Of a stretch of DNA of 64,000 nucleotides, positions 56,053-64,000 are shown piece by piece. A program made the position numbers and the translations under genes. The notes below the pieces were generated by a model. That model did no database searches. It saw only the letters and a program-made list of their open reading frames with translations, and was not told the DNA's origin. Source of the stretch: Thiovibrio sp964588325 (GTDB lineage Bacteria; Desulfobacterota; Desulfobulbia; Desulfobulbales; Desulfurivibrionaceae); the NCBI GenBank assembly GCA_964588325.1, contig CAZPOR010000014.1, forward strand, positions 4,656 to 68,655. The letters run 5' to 3'. Numbering within the stretch: position 1 is the stretch's first letter; the number at the start of each line of letters is the position of its first letter.

Positions 56053-56472
56053 ATGGGAAAAACCATCCGTTTCGGAATCTCGCTCGATGAAAACCTCCTG
56101 GAAAGCTATGACCGGCTCATTGAGGCCAAGGGCTACATGAACCGCTCCGAGGCGATCCGCGACCTGATCCGCTCGGCGCTGGTAGAGGAAAAATGGGCAG
56201 CCGGAGATGCGGAAGTGGTGGGCACCGTCACCCTGGTGTACAACCACCATGTCCGCGATCTTTCCGACAAGCTGACCGAGCACCAGCATGCCCACCACGA
56301 CCGGGTTATCTCGGCACTCCATGTGCATCTCGACGCGCATAACTGCCTGGAGGTCCTGGTGGTGCGGGGGGTGGTGGGAGAGGTGAAGCGGATCGCCAAC
56401 GAACTCATCGGGGTAAAAGGGGTAAAGCACGGCCAGTTGGTCATGACCACCACCGGCGAGGAGCTTCACTAA
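56053..56472 (+). CDS. nikR: Nickel-responsive regulator NikR
   Basis: 139 residues. N-terminal ribbon-helix-helix (KTIRFGISLDENLLESYDRL, GYMNRSEAIRDLIRSALVEE) and C-terminal ACT-like metal domain with the nickel ligands preserved: His in VYNHHV, HVHLDAHNCLE (equivalents of E. coli His76, His87, His89, Cys95). Represses nickel uptake when nickel is plentiful. Ribosome site TAAGGAG. Divergent from nikMN by 116 bases. Confidence 0.97.
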   Translation: MGKTIRFGISLDENLLESYDRLIEAKGYMNRSEAIRDLIRSALVEEKWAAGDAEVVGTVTLVYNHHVRDLSDKLTEHQHAHHDRVISALHVHLDAHNCLEVLVVRGVVGEVKRIANELIGVKGVKHGQLVMTTTGEELH

Positions 56473-56682
56473 GGGCTTGCCCGTAAATACTCTTTTCAGG
56501 GCTTGCGCCGGATTGTGAGACGGCTTTGGGTGGGACGATTGCGCAAAACCACAGACATGGCAGCGCTGCGGCGACGATTTTGCGATTGAGGCGCGGCCAC
56601 AGACGGCCACAAGCGGATGCGAGCGCCACAAATTTATTTGCGAACACGCGCGAAGCGCCGGCCAGGCGATGGCAGGAATTCT

Positions 56683-56710
56683 TTGACAGGATTTCGGGTG
56701 CCGTTATATC
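56683..56710 (+). promoter_or_regulatory. Promoter of the receiver-kinase gene
   Basis: TTGACA (56683-56688), 16-base spacer, TATATC (56705-56710), 47 bases ahead of the ATG at 56757. The rest of the gap 56473-56682 is GC-rich and shows no gene or clear hairpin. Confidence 0.6.
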
Positions 56711-56756
56711 CTGAATCAAAAGAAGCGGAGCCAAAATCCCCAAACAGGAACCCCTT

Positions 56757-57872
56757 ATGTCCAAGACCGTGCTCTTTGTCGATGACAACCCGGTGATTCT
56801 CAAAACCATCGAATTGGCCTTTGCCAAAGAGGAGTATGCCCTGCTCCTGGCTGGCAACGGCGAAGAAGCCCTGCGGCTGGTGGGAGAGGATTCGCCCCAG
56901 GTCATTGTCAGCGACCTGCGCATGACCGGCATGAACGGGCTGGAGTTTCTCCACCGGGCCCGTGAGAAAAACCCGTTTTTTGTGGGGATGATCTTCACCG
57001 CCTACCTGGACATCGACAGCATCATGCAGGCGGTGAGCGAGGAAGCGGTCTGGCGGTACATCACCAAACCCTGGCAGGACAACCGGGAACTGGTCATGGC
57101 CGTGCGCAACGGTTTCCAGTATCATGAGGCCATGAGCTTCCACCGCCTGGCCGCAGAACAGCTCCAGCGGGCGGAGCGCCTCGCGGCCCTCGGCCATCTG
57201 GTGGCAGGAATCTCCCACCAGTTCAACAACATCGACGTGGGCATCCTGGGCTATGTGCAGTTGGCCCTGCTCCACAAGGATCTGCCCGCCGAAGTGCGCG
57301 AACATCTGGAACAGGTGCGGGTTTGCGCCCGGCGAGGCACTGAAATCATCAAGGAGCTGGCCACCTTCAGCGACCAGAGCGCCCAATGGGGTTTTGCCCT
57401 TGGCAGCCTGACGGATACGGTGATCGAGGCGCTTTCCTTCTGCCGCAAGGAGATGGACGCTGAAGGCATCCGGGTCGAAACCGAGTTTGCCGAGGAGTGC
57501 AACGCGGTGCTCAATTACGGCCTGGTCAAGCAGTTGGTCATGAATCTGATCCGCAACGCCGCCCATGCCACTCTGGGAAAAGAGACGCGCATCGTCCGCA
57601 TAGAAACCGGAAGCCGGGACGAAAATATTTTTGTCCGGGTCACGGATAACGGCTGCGGCATTTCCAAGGAATATCTGCCCAAGATCTTCGACCCGTTTTT
57701 CACTACCAAAGGCGCCCAGGCCGCGCCGGGCTCCGTGCAATCCGGCGTTTCCGGGGTCGGCCTGGGCTTGAGCCTCAGCCAGACAGTGGCCCAGGCCCAT
57801 CGCGGCGCGATAACGGTGCAGTCAACCCCGGGCAGCGGTTCAAGCTTTACCTTCGCCCTGCCCATGTCCTAG
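56757..57872 (+). CDS. Receiver-histidine kinase hybrid (soluble)
   Basis: 371 residues. Receiver domain first (LFVDDNPVILKTIELAFAKE, Asp53 in VSDLRMTGMNG) then a kinase core with phospho-His154 (HLVAGISHQFNNIDVGILGY) and HATPase_c (LVMNLIRNAAHATLGKETRI, VRVTDNGCGISKEYLP, GVGLGLSLSQTVAQAHRGAI). No membrane segment, so it gets its signal from another kinase or partner through the receiver. The receiver-first order is the reverse of classical hybrid kinases. No output regulator is adjacent. Confidence 0.92.
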   Translation: MSKTVLFVDDNPVILKTIELAFAKEEYALLLAGNGEEALRLVGEDSPQVIVSDLRMTGMNGLEFLHRAREKNPFFVGMIFTAYLDIDSIMQAVSEEAVWRYITKPWQDNRELVMAVRNGFQYHEAMSFHRLAAEQLQRAERLAALGHLVAGISHQFNNIDVGILGYVQLALLHKDLPAEVREHLEQVRVCARRGTEIIKELATFSDQSAQWGFALGSLTDTVIEALSFCRKEMDAEGIRVETEFAEECNAVLNYGLVKQLVMNLIRNAAHATLGKETRIVRIETGSRDENIFVRVTDNGCGISKEYLPKIFDPFFTTKGAQAAPGSVQSGVSGVGLGLSLSQTVAQAHRGAITVQSTPGSGSSFTFALPMS

Positions 57873-57878
57873 CCGCCG

Positions 57879-58937
57879 TCAGACGACAAAATCGATCTCC
57901 TGCACCATTCCCGCCCCGCCGGTTTCCTCCAGAAAAATCGAGGTTTCCCGAAGCTGTCCCTGCAGTCCGTTTTCACTGTTTTTCAGGGCAAAGGCTGTTT
58001 CCACCGGACGGAGCAGAATGGCGCCGACATTCTTTTGCGCGAGGGTGGCCAGCGACTCATTTCCTCCCTCCTCCCGCATCCATACCCGCAACTGGTCATA
58101 CAGCGGGTCATTTTCATCAAGCCAGCCGTTGTTGTCGCTGTCCAGCCGGGCCAGTTCGGCAAAGCCATTGCCGCTGGCCGGGCCGAAAAGTTCCAGGCCG
58201 TTGTTGATCCTGCCGTCGCCATTGCGGTCAAAGGCCAAAAAACCGTTGCCAGGAGCAAGGCCGAAAATCTGCTCGCTCGTGCCGTCCCCGTCGAGGTCAA
58301 AAGCGAAGCGCATATCGCTGAGCGCCGCGGCCTTGCCGTTGAAATTGATCACCAAGGGATCAATCAACAGGGCGTCTCCCCCCCGGATCCGCACATTGCG
58401 CGTGGCCGCGAACTCCCGGCGCATGGCAAGCTGAAGCTGAAAATCAATGACCTGCCCGTCAACGGTTACAACCTGGCCTCTTGCGGAAAAATCGAGGGAT
58501 TCCTGCTCAGTCGTTGTTTCCACGAGGTCGTATTCAAGCCCCCATCCCTGGCGTGGCGGGGATTCTTCCGGGCTGGCGCCCTGTTGCGGAATTCCGGGAT
58601 TTTCTGGGGAGAGGGGCGCAAAGCTGGTGATGCGGATCTTCCTGCCGGTGAGCGCCTCCAGAATGAGGCGCATGGCTGTCAGCTTGGGGTCTTCCGGCGG
58701 AGAAGCATCCGCAGGCGCAGCTTCAACACCCTCTCCGCTCAGCACGGATTGGGACATCGCCTGTTTACGCTGCCTGGCCTCGGCAGAGACCTGCACCCGG
58801 GCGACTGGCAACTCTTCTTCCCCGGCGAATACGGGGCGTTCATTGCCCACCCAGAACCGGAGCGATTCTTCCCTGGTCTGCTTTTCGTGCAAGGCGTGGA
58901 CGCTTGCCAGACTGACTCCGGCGGCGGCAATCTTCAT
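57879..58937 (-). CDS. Hypothetical Ca-binding-repeat protein
   Basis: 352 residues. The N-terminal half is Glu/Ala/Pro-rich and soluble. The C-terminal half has FDLDGDGTSEQIF, FDRNGDGRINNGLELFG and LDSDNNGWLDENDPLYDQL: three EF-hand/dockerin-like calcium loops of the kind seen in VCBS and FG-GAP proteins. A frequent family in deltaproteobacteria, function unknown. No signal peptide is visible, so location is unclear. Overlap is only 6 bases with the convergent kinase end. Confidence 0.75.
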   Translation of the reverse strand: MKIAAAGVSLASVHALHEKQTREESLRFWVGNERPVFAGEEELPVARVQVSAEARQRKQAMSQSVLSGEGVEAAPADASPPEDPKLTAMRLILEALTGRKIRITSFAPLSPENPGIPQQGASPEESPPRQGWGLEYDLVETTTEQESLDFSARGQVVTVDGQVIDFQLQLAMRREFAATRNVRIRGGDALLIDPLVINFNGKAAALSDMRFAFDLDGDGTSEQIFGLAPGNGFLAFDRNGDGRINNGLELFGPASGNGFAELARLDSDNNGWLDENDPLYDQLRVWMREEGGNESLATLAQKNVGAILLRPVETAFALKNSENGLQGQLRETSIFLEETGGAGMVQEIDFVV

Positions 58938-59014
58938 GGCGAAACCCTCCTGAAAATGATCTTGCCTCTTCAGGATACGTTTCGGCTTACCGGACGAAAA
59001 AGTTTACAACTCAA

Positions 59015-61324
59015 TCAAGTTCCAAGGCTGACGGGCCCGCCCTTGCCGCCGCTCTTCTTCTTGCGGACCTTGTTTTCGTACATCAACCCGTCGGCCCGGA
59101 TCATGACCTGCCCAAGGGTCTCCTCACGATCAAGCCGGACCACGCCAAAACTGATGGCAACGGAAAAGGGCAGATCACCTCTCCTGTTTTCCTGGGCGAT
59201 ATGTGCTTCAAGCCGCGCAACAATGGCCGCCTCGCTGTCCGTTTCCGGCTTGCAGGAAAGAAAAATCGCAAACTCATCGCCGCCCAGGCGGGCAATAATA
59301 TCCGCTTCGCGAAAGGTGCTTCGCAAAAGCGAGGCTGCGGTGGCAAGGGCCAAATCCCCGGTTTCGTGGCCGAGGCGGTCATTGATTTCCTTCATGTTGT
59401 CCAAATCGGCAAAAATCAGGAACATGTCATGGTCAGCCCGCAGGGCGTTGCCCATCTGCTTCTCTGCCAGGGTCAGGAAGCCGCGCCGGTTGAAAAGCCC
59501 GGTCAGCTCATCGGTGATGGCGGTCTCCCGGAGGTGCTGCTCCAGTTCCTTGTAGCGGGAAATATCCCTGAAATCCTCGATGATCCCGACAATCTCGCCG
59601 TTGATGTCATGGTAGGGGGTGGCGGTGACGGCACATACGATACTGCGGCCCGACGGCAACACCTTGATCAGCTCGGATTCCAGACGCTTGGGGTCTGCAA
59701 GAATCTTGGCCAGGGGGCATTGCCCGGTCTGGCAGGCGGAACCGCCAAAGGCCTCGTAGCATTTCCTGCCCACAACCTCCTGCTCGGTCAGGCCGGTGAG
59801 CGACAAAAAGGTCTTGTTGGCCCGCAGAACCGTGTTGTTCAGGTCCACCACCCGCATGCCGTTGGCCGCGGTGTTGAAGATCTGGTCCAGCTCGGCGTGG
59901 GATTTTGCAATCTCCGCCGCGCTTCGTTTCTGCTCGGTGATATCCACGGCGGAACCGATAACCCCGGCGACCTTGCCCTGTTCATCAACAAACGGAGCCT
60001 TGACCACCAGCAGGTCGCGGCTGCTTCCGTCCGGGAAAACCAGATGGTGCTCTTCCTGCTGCCGGTGGCCGCAGGCCATGACCTTGCGGTCCAGGGCCTG
60101 TTGCTGGGCCACGATTTCCGGACTGACAAGAGAATCGATGCGCTGGCCGATGATCTTCTCCCGAGGCAGGCGCAAAAGATCGGCCACGGCCTGGTTGCAG
60201 CTCAACACGACCCCATCGCGGTCTTTGAGGGTGATGGGGATGGGGATAGTCTCCATGAGCTGCCGCTGAAAACTGAGTTGCCCGGCGATCTTCCGGGTGG
60301 TCCGCAGATGCAGGCCGAACAGGAGAACAAGCAGCACCGACGCCAGTAAAAGAGCAAACAGATACCCGCGCCGAATGTGCGCCAGGGTCGGCTCCTCGCC
60401 GTAGGAGAGCAAAAACCCGGCAATCCGGCCATCGACCTCGACAACCGGCAAAAAGGTAACCAAATAATCCTGGCCGTCGAGCAGGACGGTTTGAGCAAAA
60501 GGCTTGCCAGCCGCCACTCTTTTGGAAATTTTCGGCCTGATCTTCCTGTTGATCCGGTCAATGAGACCGGAATCCAGATGTCCGGCATGCTGATGCTCGC
60601 CCGCCTGGTCAACGAAATCGGCCTTTTCCTGAAGATAGCCGTCCGCCAGGGTGGAACCCGCATAATTTTCCAGTCCTTTTGGGGTGAGCCTTTCGACGAG
60701 AAGATCCTTTTTCAGGAGCAGAAAATATTCCTCCGGGTAAATGTCCCGCAAGGCCTTGCTGATCACATAAAAAGGCTCGCTGACCTCCACTGTCCCCAGA
60801 TGTTTCCCGTCCTTGTGCAACGGAAAAACATGGCGGAAGGCATGGTAGTCGCGGCCCACCTCAAGCCCTTCGACAAATTGTTTTTTTGTGTTGGCAAGGC
60901 GGACGGAAGGGCGGACAGAAAAAAGCGCATCGCCAAAATGCTCCGGCAGATGCATCCGCAAAAAACTGACCCCATCGGCGCCGTGATAGTGCACCTGCCG
61001 GAAATATTCCCGCCCAAGATTGCGGTAGGAAGGCAGAAGCAGGGAGTACAGGGCGGCGCGCAACCGGTCGCGCTCTGCTCCGCTGGCCTCGACCCCCTGG
61101 GCAAAAAGAGCGACGGCCTCGGGGTGCATGAATATTTCCAGGGCCGTAAAGCGGGCCAGCCGGCCGAAGCAGGCGAGATTGGAAGCGTATTGCCCTTGGT
61201 GGTGCACAAGCACGCTCTCCACATACCGCAGCTCGGCTCGCTGCTTTCCCCAGAAAAGCAGTCCGGAGAGCACGGCCTCGACACAGACGAAAAGAACGAG
61301 ATACACCATGTTTTTTCTAGCCAT
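59015..61324 (-). CDS. Diguanylate cyclase with Cache and two PAS domains
   Basis: About 769 residues from the ATG at 61324 (CTGGAG upstream; a longer frame to 61378 is unlikely). TM1 near 5-25, a large periplasmic double-Cache-type sensor (about 30-315), TM2 near 320-345, PAS1 (SFQRQLMETIPIPITLKDRD), PAS2 with several Cys (GRKCYEAFGGSACQTGQCPL) and GGDEF domain RLGGDEFAIFLS. The product-inhibition site RxxD is present 5 residues before the GGDEF (READIIARLGGDEF). Makes c-di-GMP. The two PilZ proteins in this window could be receivers of that signal. Confidence 0.94.
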   Translation of the reverse strand: MARKNMVYLVLFVCVEAVLSGLLFWGKQRAELRYVESVLVHHQGQYASNLACFGRLARFTALEIFMHPEAVALFAQGVEASGAERDRLRAALYSLLLPSYRNLGREYFRQVHYHGADGVSFLRMHLPEHFGDALFSVRPSVRLANTKKQFVEGLEVGRDYHAFRHVFPLHKDGKHLGTVEVSEPFYVISKALRDIYPEEYFLLLKKDLLVERLTPKGLENYAGSTLADGYLQEKADFVDQAGEHQHAGHLDSGLIDRINRKIRPKISKRVAAGKPFAQTVLLDGQDYLVTFLPVVEVDGRIAGFLLSYGEEPTLAHIRRGYLFALLLASVLLVLLFGLHLRTTRKIAGQLSFQRQLMETIPIPITLKDRDGVVLSCNQAVADLLRLPREKIIGQRIDSLVSPEIVAQQQALDRKVMACGHRQQEEHHLVFPDGSSRDLLVVKAPFVDEQGKVAGVIGSAVDITEQKRSAAEIAKSHAELDQIFNTAANGMRVVDLNNTVLRANKTFLSLTGLTEQEVVGRKCYEAFGGSACQTGQCPLAKILADPKRLESELIKVLPSGRSIVCAVTATPYHDINGEIVGIIEDFRDISRYKELEQHLRETAITDELTGLFNRRGFLTLAEKQMGNALRADHDMFLIFADLDNMKEINDRLGHETGDLALATAASLLRSTFREADIIARLGGDEFAIFLSCKPETDSEAAIVARLEAHIAQENRRGDLPFSVAISFGVVRLDREETLGQVMIRADGLMYENKVRKKKSGGKGGPVSLGT

Positions 61325-61503
61325 AGAATCTCCAGGATTCTTATGTTCACCCCCCGTAAGGCTGAACACCGGAAGCAAACAACACCTTTGGCAACAGCAT
61401 CAATCCTCGACCCCGGCCCCAGGTCAATCCGCTCCCATGCCAGGGGCAAGAAGGGGGCGGCAATTATTCTCAAAAAACCCGAGGAAACAGGGCTCGCATC
61501 TGT

Positions 61504-63864
61504 TCACTGCCCGTTTTTCCCTGTGTCCAGCACTCTCCGGATTGTTTCACTCATCTCTTTCCGCAGAACAGGCTTCAGGAGAAAGGCGTCAATCCCCAAC
61601 TCCTTGGCCTTGGCTTCATCCATGGCCAGACTGAATCCAGTACAGAGGACGACCGGGATATCCGGCCGGATTTTTTTCAACTCCAGCACCAGTTGATCGC
61701 CGGTCATGTACGGCATGGTCTGGTCGGTAATGACCAGATCAAAACTCTCGGGCGCAAGGCGAAAAACCTCCAAGGCCTCCACGCTGCTTGTTTTCGTGGT
61801 GACATGGTAGCCATGAAATTCGAGCATCTTCTGCATGGAATCGACAATTTGCGGCTCGTCGTCCACCAGCAGGAGCCGTTCATCGCCGGTGACCGGCGCG
61901 GTGCTCAGGATGGAGCTCAATCTCTCTTCGGCTTTGCCCAGCACGGGAAAATACACCTGAAAGGATGCCCCCTGCCCGGGCTCGCTGTACACCCGGATGT
62001 CCCCCCCATATTTCTTCACGATCCCCAGCACTACGGCAAGGCCGAGTCCGGTGCCCTCTCCATGTTTGCGCGTGGTGAAATAGGGATCAAAGATCCGTTC
62101 CATGGTTGCCTGGTCCATGCCCGGTCCGGTATCGCTCACGGTGAGAACAAGATACGATCCTGGGAGCAGCCTGCGGCTCAGGGAGCCTCCCGGGCCGATC
62201 GCCACCTGGGACAAGGTCACCTCCATGACCCCGCCCTGTTCCCGCATGGCATGGTAGGCATTGGTGCACAGATTCATGACGATCTGGTGGATCTGGGTAG
62301 GGTCCGCCAGGATGGTGACGCCTTCGGCCTCCAGCCGCTGCGTGATCTCGATGGTGCTGGGCAGCGACGCCTTCAGCAGCTTGAGGGATTCCTTGACCAC
62401 CGGGACGATCTGAACCGGACAGTTCTCGTGCTCCCGCTCCCGGCTGAAGGTCAGGATCTGCTTCACCAGCTCCTTGGCCCGATTGGCGGCCTTGTAGACC
62501 TCTTGCAGATTCTGCCAGTTTGCGCTGCCCGGAACCTCGGTGGCCATGACCATGTCCGTGTAGGCAATGATCGGCACCAGGATGTTGTTGAAGTCGTGGG
62601 CGATGCCCCCGGCCAGGGTGCCGATGGCCTCCATCTTCTGGGTGGTGCGGATCTGGGCTTCCAGCTCGGCCTTTTCCTGTTCCGCCCGTTTGCGGGAGGT
62701 GACATTGGTGGCGACCTCCATGCGGACATACCTGCCGTCGGTCCACTCGATGGCCTGATCCCGGCATTCGTACCACTGGTTGTCCACCGTGTTTTGAAAC
62801 TCCCAAACATGGACCCCGGTCGGCCTTCCGGCCTTATCCAGCAATCTGTCGTTGGTGCAGAAGGCACACGGCCCTGTCTGGCCGGTTTGCAGGGTTTGCC
62901 AGCAGATCTGCCCCGCAATCTCCCCCCATATCTCCCGGCCATATCTGTTCACGAAAAGAAGCTCATGGGTTTCAAAGTCGGCGACATAGACCAAGGCATC
63001 CAGGCTGTCCACCAGGGTCTTGAACCGCTGCTTGGCCTTGAGCGTCTCCCTTTCCAGGCGGGTGCGCTCGGTAACATCCCTGATGACCGCGCCGAAATTG
63101 ACCTCCCCCTCCGAAACCCAGAGAGAAACATTCAGCTCCAGGGAGAATTCGCTCCCGTCCTTGCGCCTGCCGGAAAAATCAAAAGCCTTCCCCGTGTGCG
63201 GCGCCAGGTCCGTGACCGCAAAATTCTTCAGACCCAGACGATGGCTTTCCCTGTACCGCTCGGGCATGAGAGTGGTCAGCGGCTTGCCTTCCAGTTCCTT
63301 TTCCCCATAGCCGAACATCTTTTCCGTGGCGCCGTTGACCGAAAGAATATTTCCCTGGGCGTCGGCTATCACGATTGCATCATACGAGGCCTTGACAAGG
63401 GAGCGGAACCGCTCCTCGGATTTCCGCAAGGTGTCGATCTGATGCTCCAGTTCGCGGTTCAGCCGTTTGTTTTCTTCCAGGGATCTGGAAAGATTGGGCA
63501 AGATCAGCAGTTTTGGCAAAAGCGGGAGAAGCAAGAGAGCCGTGACCATGGAGACAAGGGCCGTGACCGCCTTGACAAGCCCCTCCTCCCAATAGGAGGG
63601 GACATAAATCGTCCAGGCGGCGAAAAAATGCGTGAGGCCGCAGGCAAGGATAAAGACGCCAAACAGAAAAAACAGCCAGAAAAAAGGCAGATCGCGTCTT
63701 TTGGCAACCAGAAAAAAAAGCATGGAAGCGATGAGAAGATAGGCCAGGCCGGTGACAACATCCGAACCGGCATGGAGCCAGAGCAGGGCCGGATCCCAGA
63801 CAAGGCAGTAGCCGTGCGGCATGAATTCCGTTGCCCCGGTTAATTGTTCCAGAAAATCACGCAT
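61504..63864 (-). CDS. Hybrid histidine kinase with ethylene-receptor-like membrane domain
   Basis: About 786 residues starting at 63864 (RDFLEQLTGATEFMPHGYCL). The N-terminal three-helix membrane domain matches the plant/cyanobacterial ethylene-binding domain: PHGYCLVWDPALLWLH, Asp35, Tyr42, Ile72, Cys75 and His79 (FILACGLTHF) at the same spacing as ETR1 Asp25, Tyr32, Ile62, Cys65, His69. Then PAS domains (one with GPCAFC), HisKA (GTLAGGIAHDFNNILVPIIA), HATPase_c (ERIFDPYFTTRKHGEGTGLGL) and a C-terminal receiver (LLVDDEPQIVDSMQKMLEFH, VITDQTMPYMTG). A copper-dependent ethylene or related gas sensor is inferred. The in-frame upstream Met codons to 63975 are less likely starts. Confidence 0.9.
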   Translation of the reverse strand: MRDFLEQLTGATEFMPHGYCLVWDPALLWLHAGSDVVTGLAYLLIASMLFFLVAKRRDLPFFWLFFLFGVFILACGLTHFFAAWTIYVPSYWEEGLVKAVTALVSMVTALLLLPLLPKLLILPNLSRSLEENKRLNRELEHQIDTLRKSEERFRSLVKASYDAIVIADAQGNILSVNGATEKMFGYGEKELEGKPLTTLMPERYRESHRLGLKNFAVTDLAPHTGKAFDFSGRRKDGSEFSLELNVSLWVSEGEVNFGAVIRDVTERTRLERETLKAKQRFKTLVDSLDALVYVADFETHELLFVNRYGREIWGEIAGQICWQTLQTGQTGPCAFCTNDRLLDKAGRPTGVHVWEFQNTVDNQWYECRDQAIEWTDGRYVRMEVATNVTSRKRAEQEKAELEAQIRTTQKMEAIGTLAGGIAHDFNNILVPIIAYTDMVMATEVPGSANWQNLQEVYKAANRAKELVKQILTFSREREHENCPVQIVPVVKESLKLLKASLPSTIEITQRLEAEGVTILADPTQIHQIVMNLCTNAYHAMREQGGVMEVTLSQVAIGPGGSLSRRLLPGSYLVLTVSDTGPGMDQATMERIFDPYFTTRKHGEGTGLGLAVVLGIVKKYGGDIRVYSEPGQGASFQVYFPVLGKAEERLSSILSTAPVTGDERLLLVDDEPQIVDSMQKMLEFHGYHVTTKTSSVEALEVFRLAPESFDLVITDQTMPYMTGDQLVLELKKIRPDIPVVLCTGFSLAMDEAKAKELGIDAFLLKPVLRKEMSETIRRVLDTGKNGQ

Positions 63865-64000
63865 CGGCAATGCCTTTCCCTTGGGAAAACCCCTCTGCGC
63901 CCCCTCCATGGCGGGCAGCGCGTTCATTATACAAAGTATCATACTCAGCCGGGGAAAAAGATAAAAAGGATTCATCCCCCCAACCCCACCAGTTCGACCT
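63865..64000. other. Upstream region of the hybrid kinase
   Basis: Leader of the leftward kinase gene, AAGGGAAAGG about 10 bases before the chosen start. No other gene is complete in the last 136 bases. The window ends here, so the next gene cannot be judged. Confidence 0.4.

Noticed and set aside
1..64000. CRISPR arrays, rRNA genes and complete prophage
   Set aside because: No regularly spaced repeats, no rRNA sequence, no capsid or tail genes were seen.

Overview
The window is GC-rich bacterial chromosome. I infer a Desulfobacterota organism, most likely a member of Desulfobulbales or a close relative (anaerobic, sulfate-reducer-like). The inference rests on gene content: rubredoxin, a methyl-accepting chemotaxis protein with a periplasmic c-type heme motif, a split ATP synthase locus (atpZ-atpI-atpB-atpE without F1 genes), an ATP synthase c subunit with a signal peptide, NikMN-Q-O nickel uptake with NikR, aerobic-type heme genes next to a siroheme gene, sigma-54 regulation, and many c-di-GMP and two-component proteins. 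No rRNA gene is present to settle it.

Layout. 1-7690: end of pta, then ackA, a solute-binding lipoprotein, glucokinase with two small genes, a heme-type chemoreceptor, a 900-base intergenic region that appears to encode a sigma-54-dependent small RNA, and a tRNA-dihydrouridine synthase. 7826-17572: a 9.7 kb integrated element in the 3' end of tRNA-Arg(TCG), bounded by a 46-base direct repeat. It carries a tyrosine integrase, two toxin-antitoxin pairs, a TOTE-type primase-helicase, a putative exported Ca-binding protein, two lipoproteins, and a replication module (HTH protein, Rep-like protein, DnaC-like loader). 17629-40766 is core housekeeping: bioA-hpt, rubredoxin, an HDOD protein, mnmE-jag-yidC-yidD-rnpA-rpmH, a heme/siroheme operon (MBL hydrolase, cysG-N, ccsA, hemA), yjbQ, ubiD, a pseudouridine synthase, an HU/IHF gene, rimO, a nucleoside phosphorylase, the F0 genes and hemL.

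41061-44234 is a five-gene cluster with a PilZ-like protein, a ribbon-helix-helix protein and a zinc-ribbon-ParA fusion. 44268-50785 pairs a membrane histidine kinase and an NtrC-type activator with a divergent operon behind a near-perfect sigma-54 promoter. That operon encodes three small proteins sharing one short N-terminal motif, a TSUP-family transporter and a tandem UspA protein. The same promoter sequence (15 of 16 bases) stands before the candidate small RNA at 6335, so the two loci may form one regulon. 51124-53219 holds a B12/radical-SAM protein and a second UspA; 53228-56472 the nickel transporter and NikR; 56757-63864 signalling proteins, ending with a hybrid histidine kinase whose membrane domain carries every copper/ethylene-binding residue of plant ETR1 at identical spacing.

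The strongest leads are the sigma-54 small RNA with a doubled anti-Shine-Dalgarno segment, the motif-sharing stress operon, the ethylene-receptor-like kinase, the TOTE gene in the tRNA island, and a strongly structured non-coding element at 50899-51065. All functional assignments come from reading the sequence and recalled family knowledge; no database search was run.
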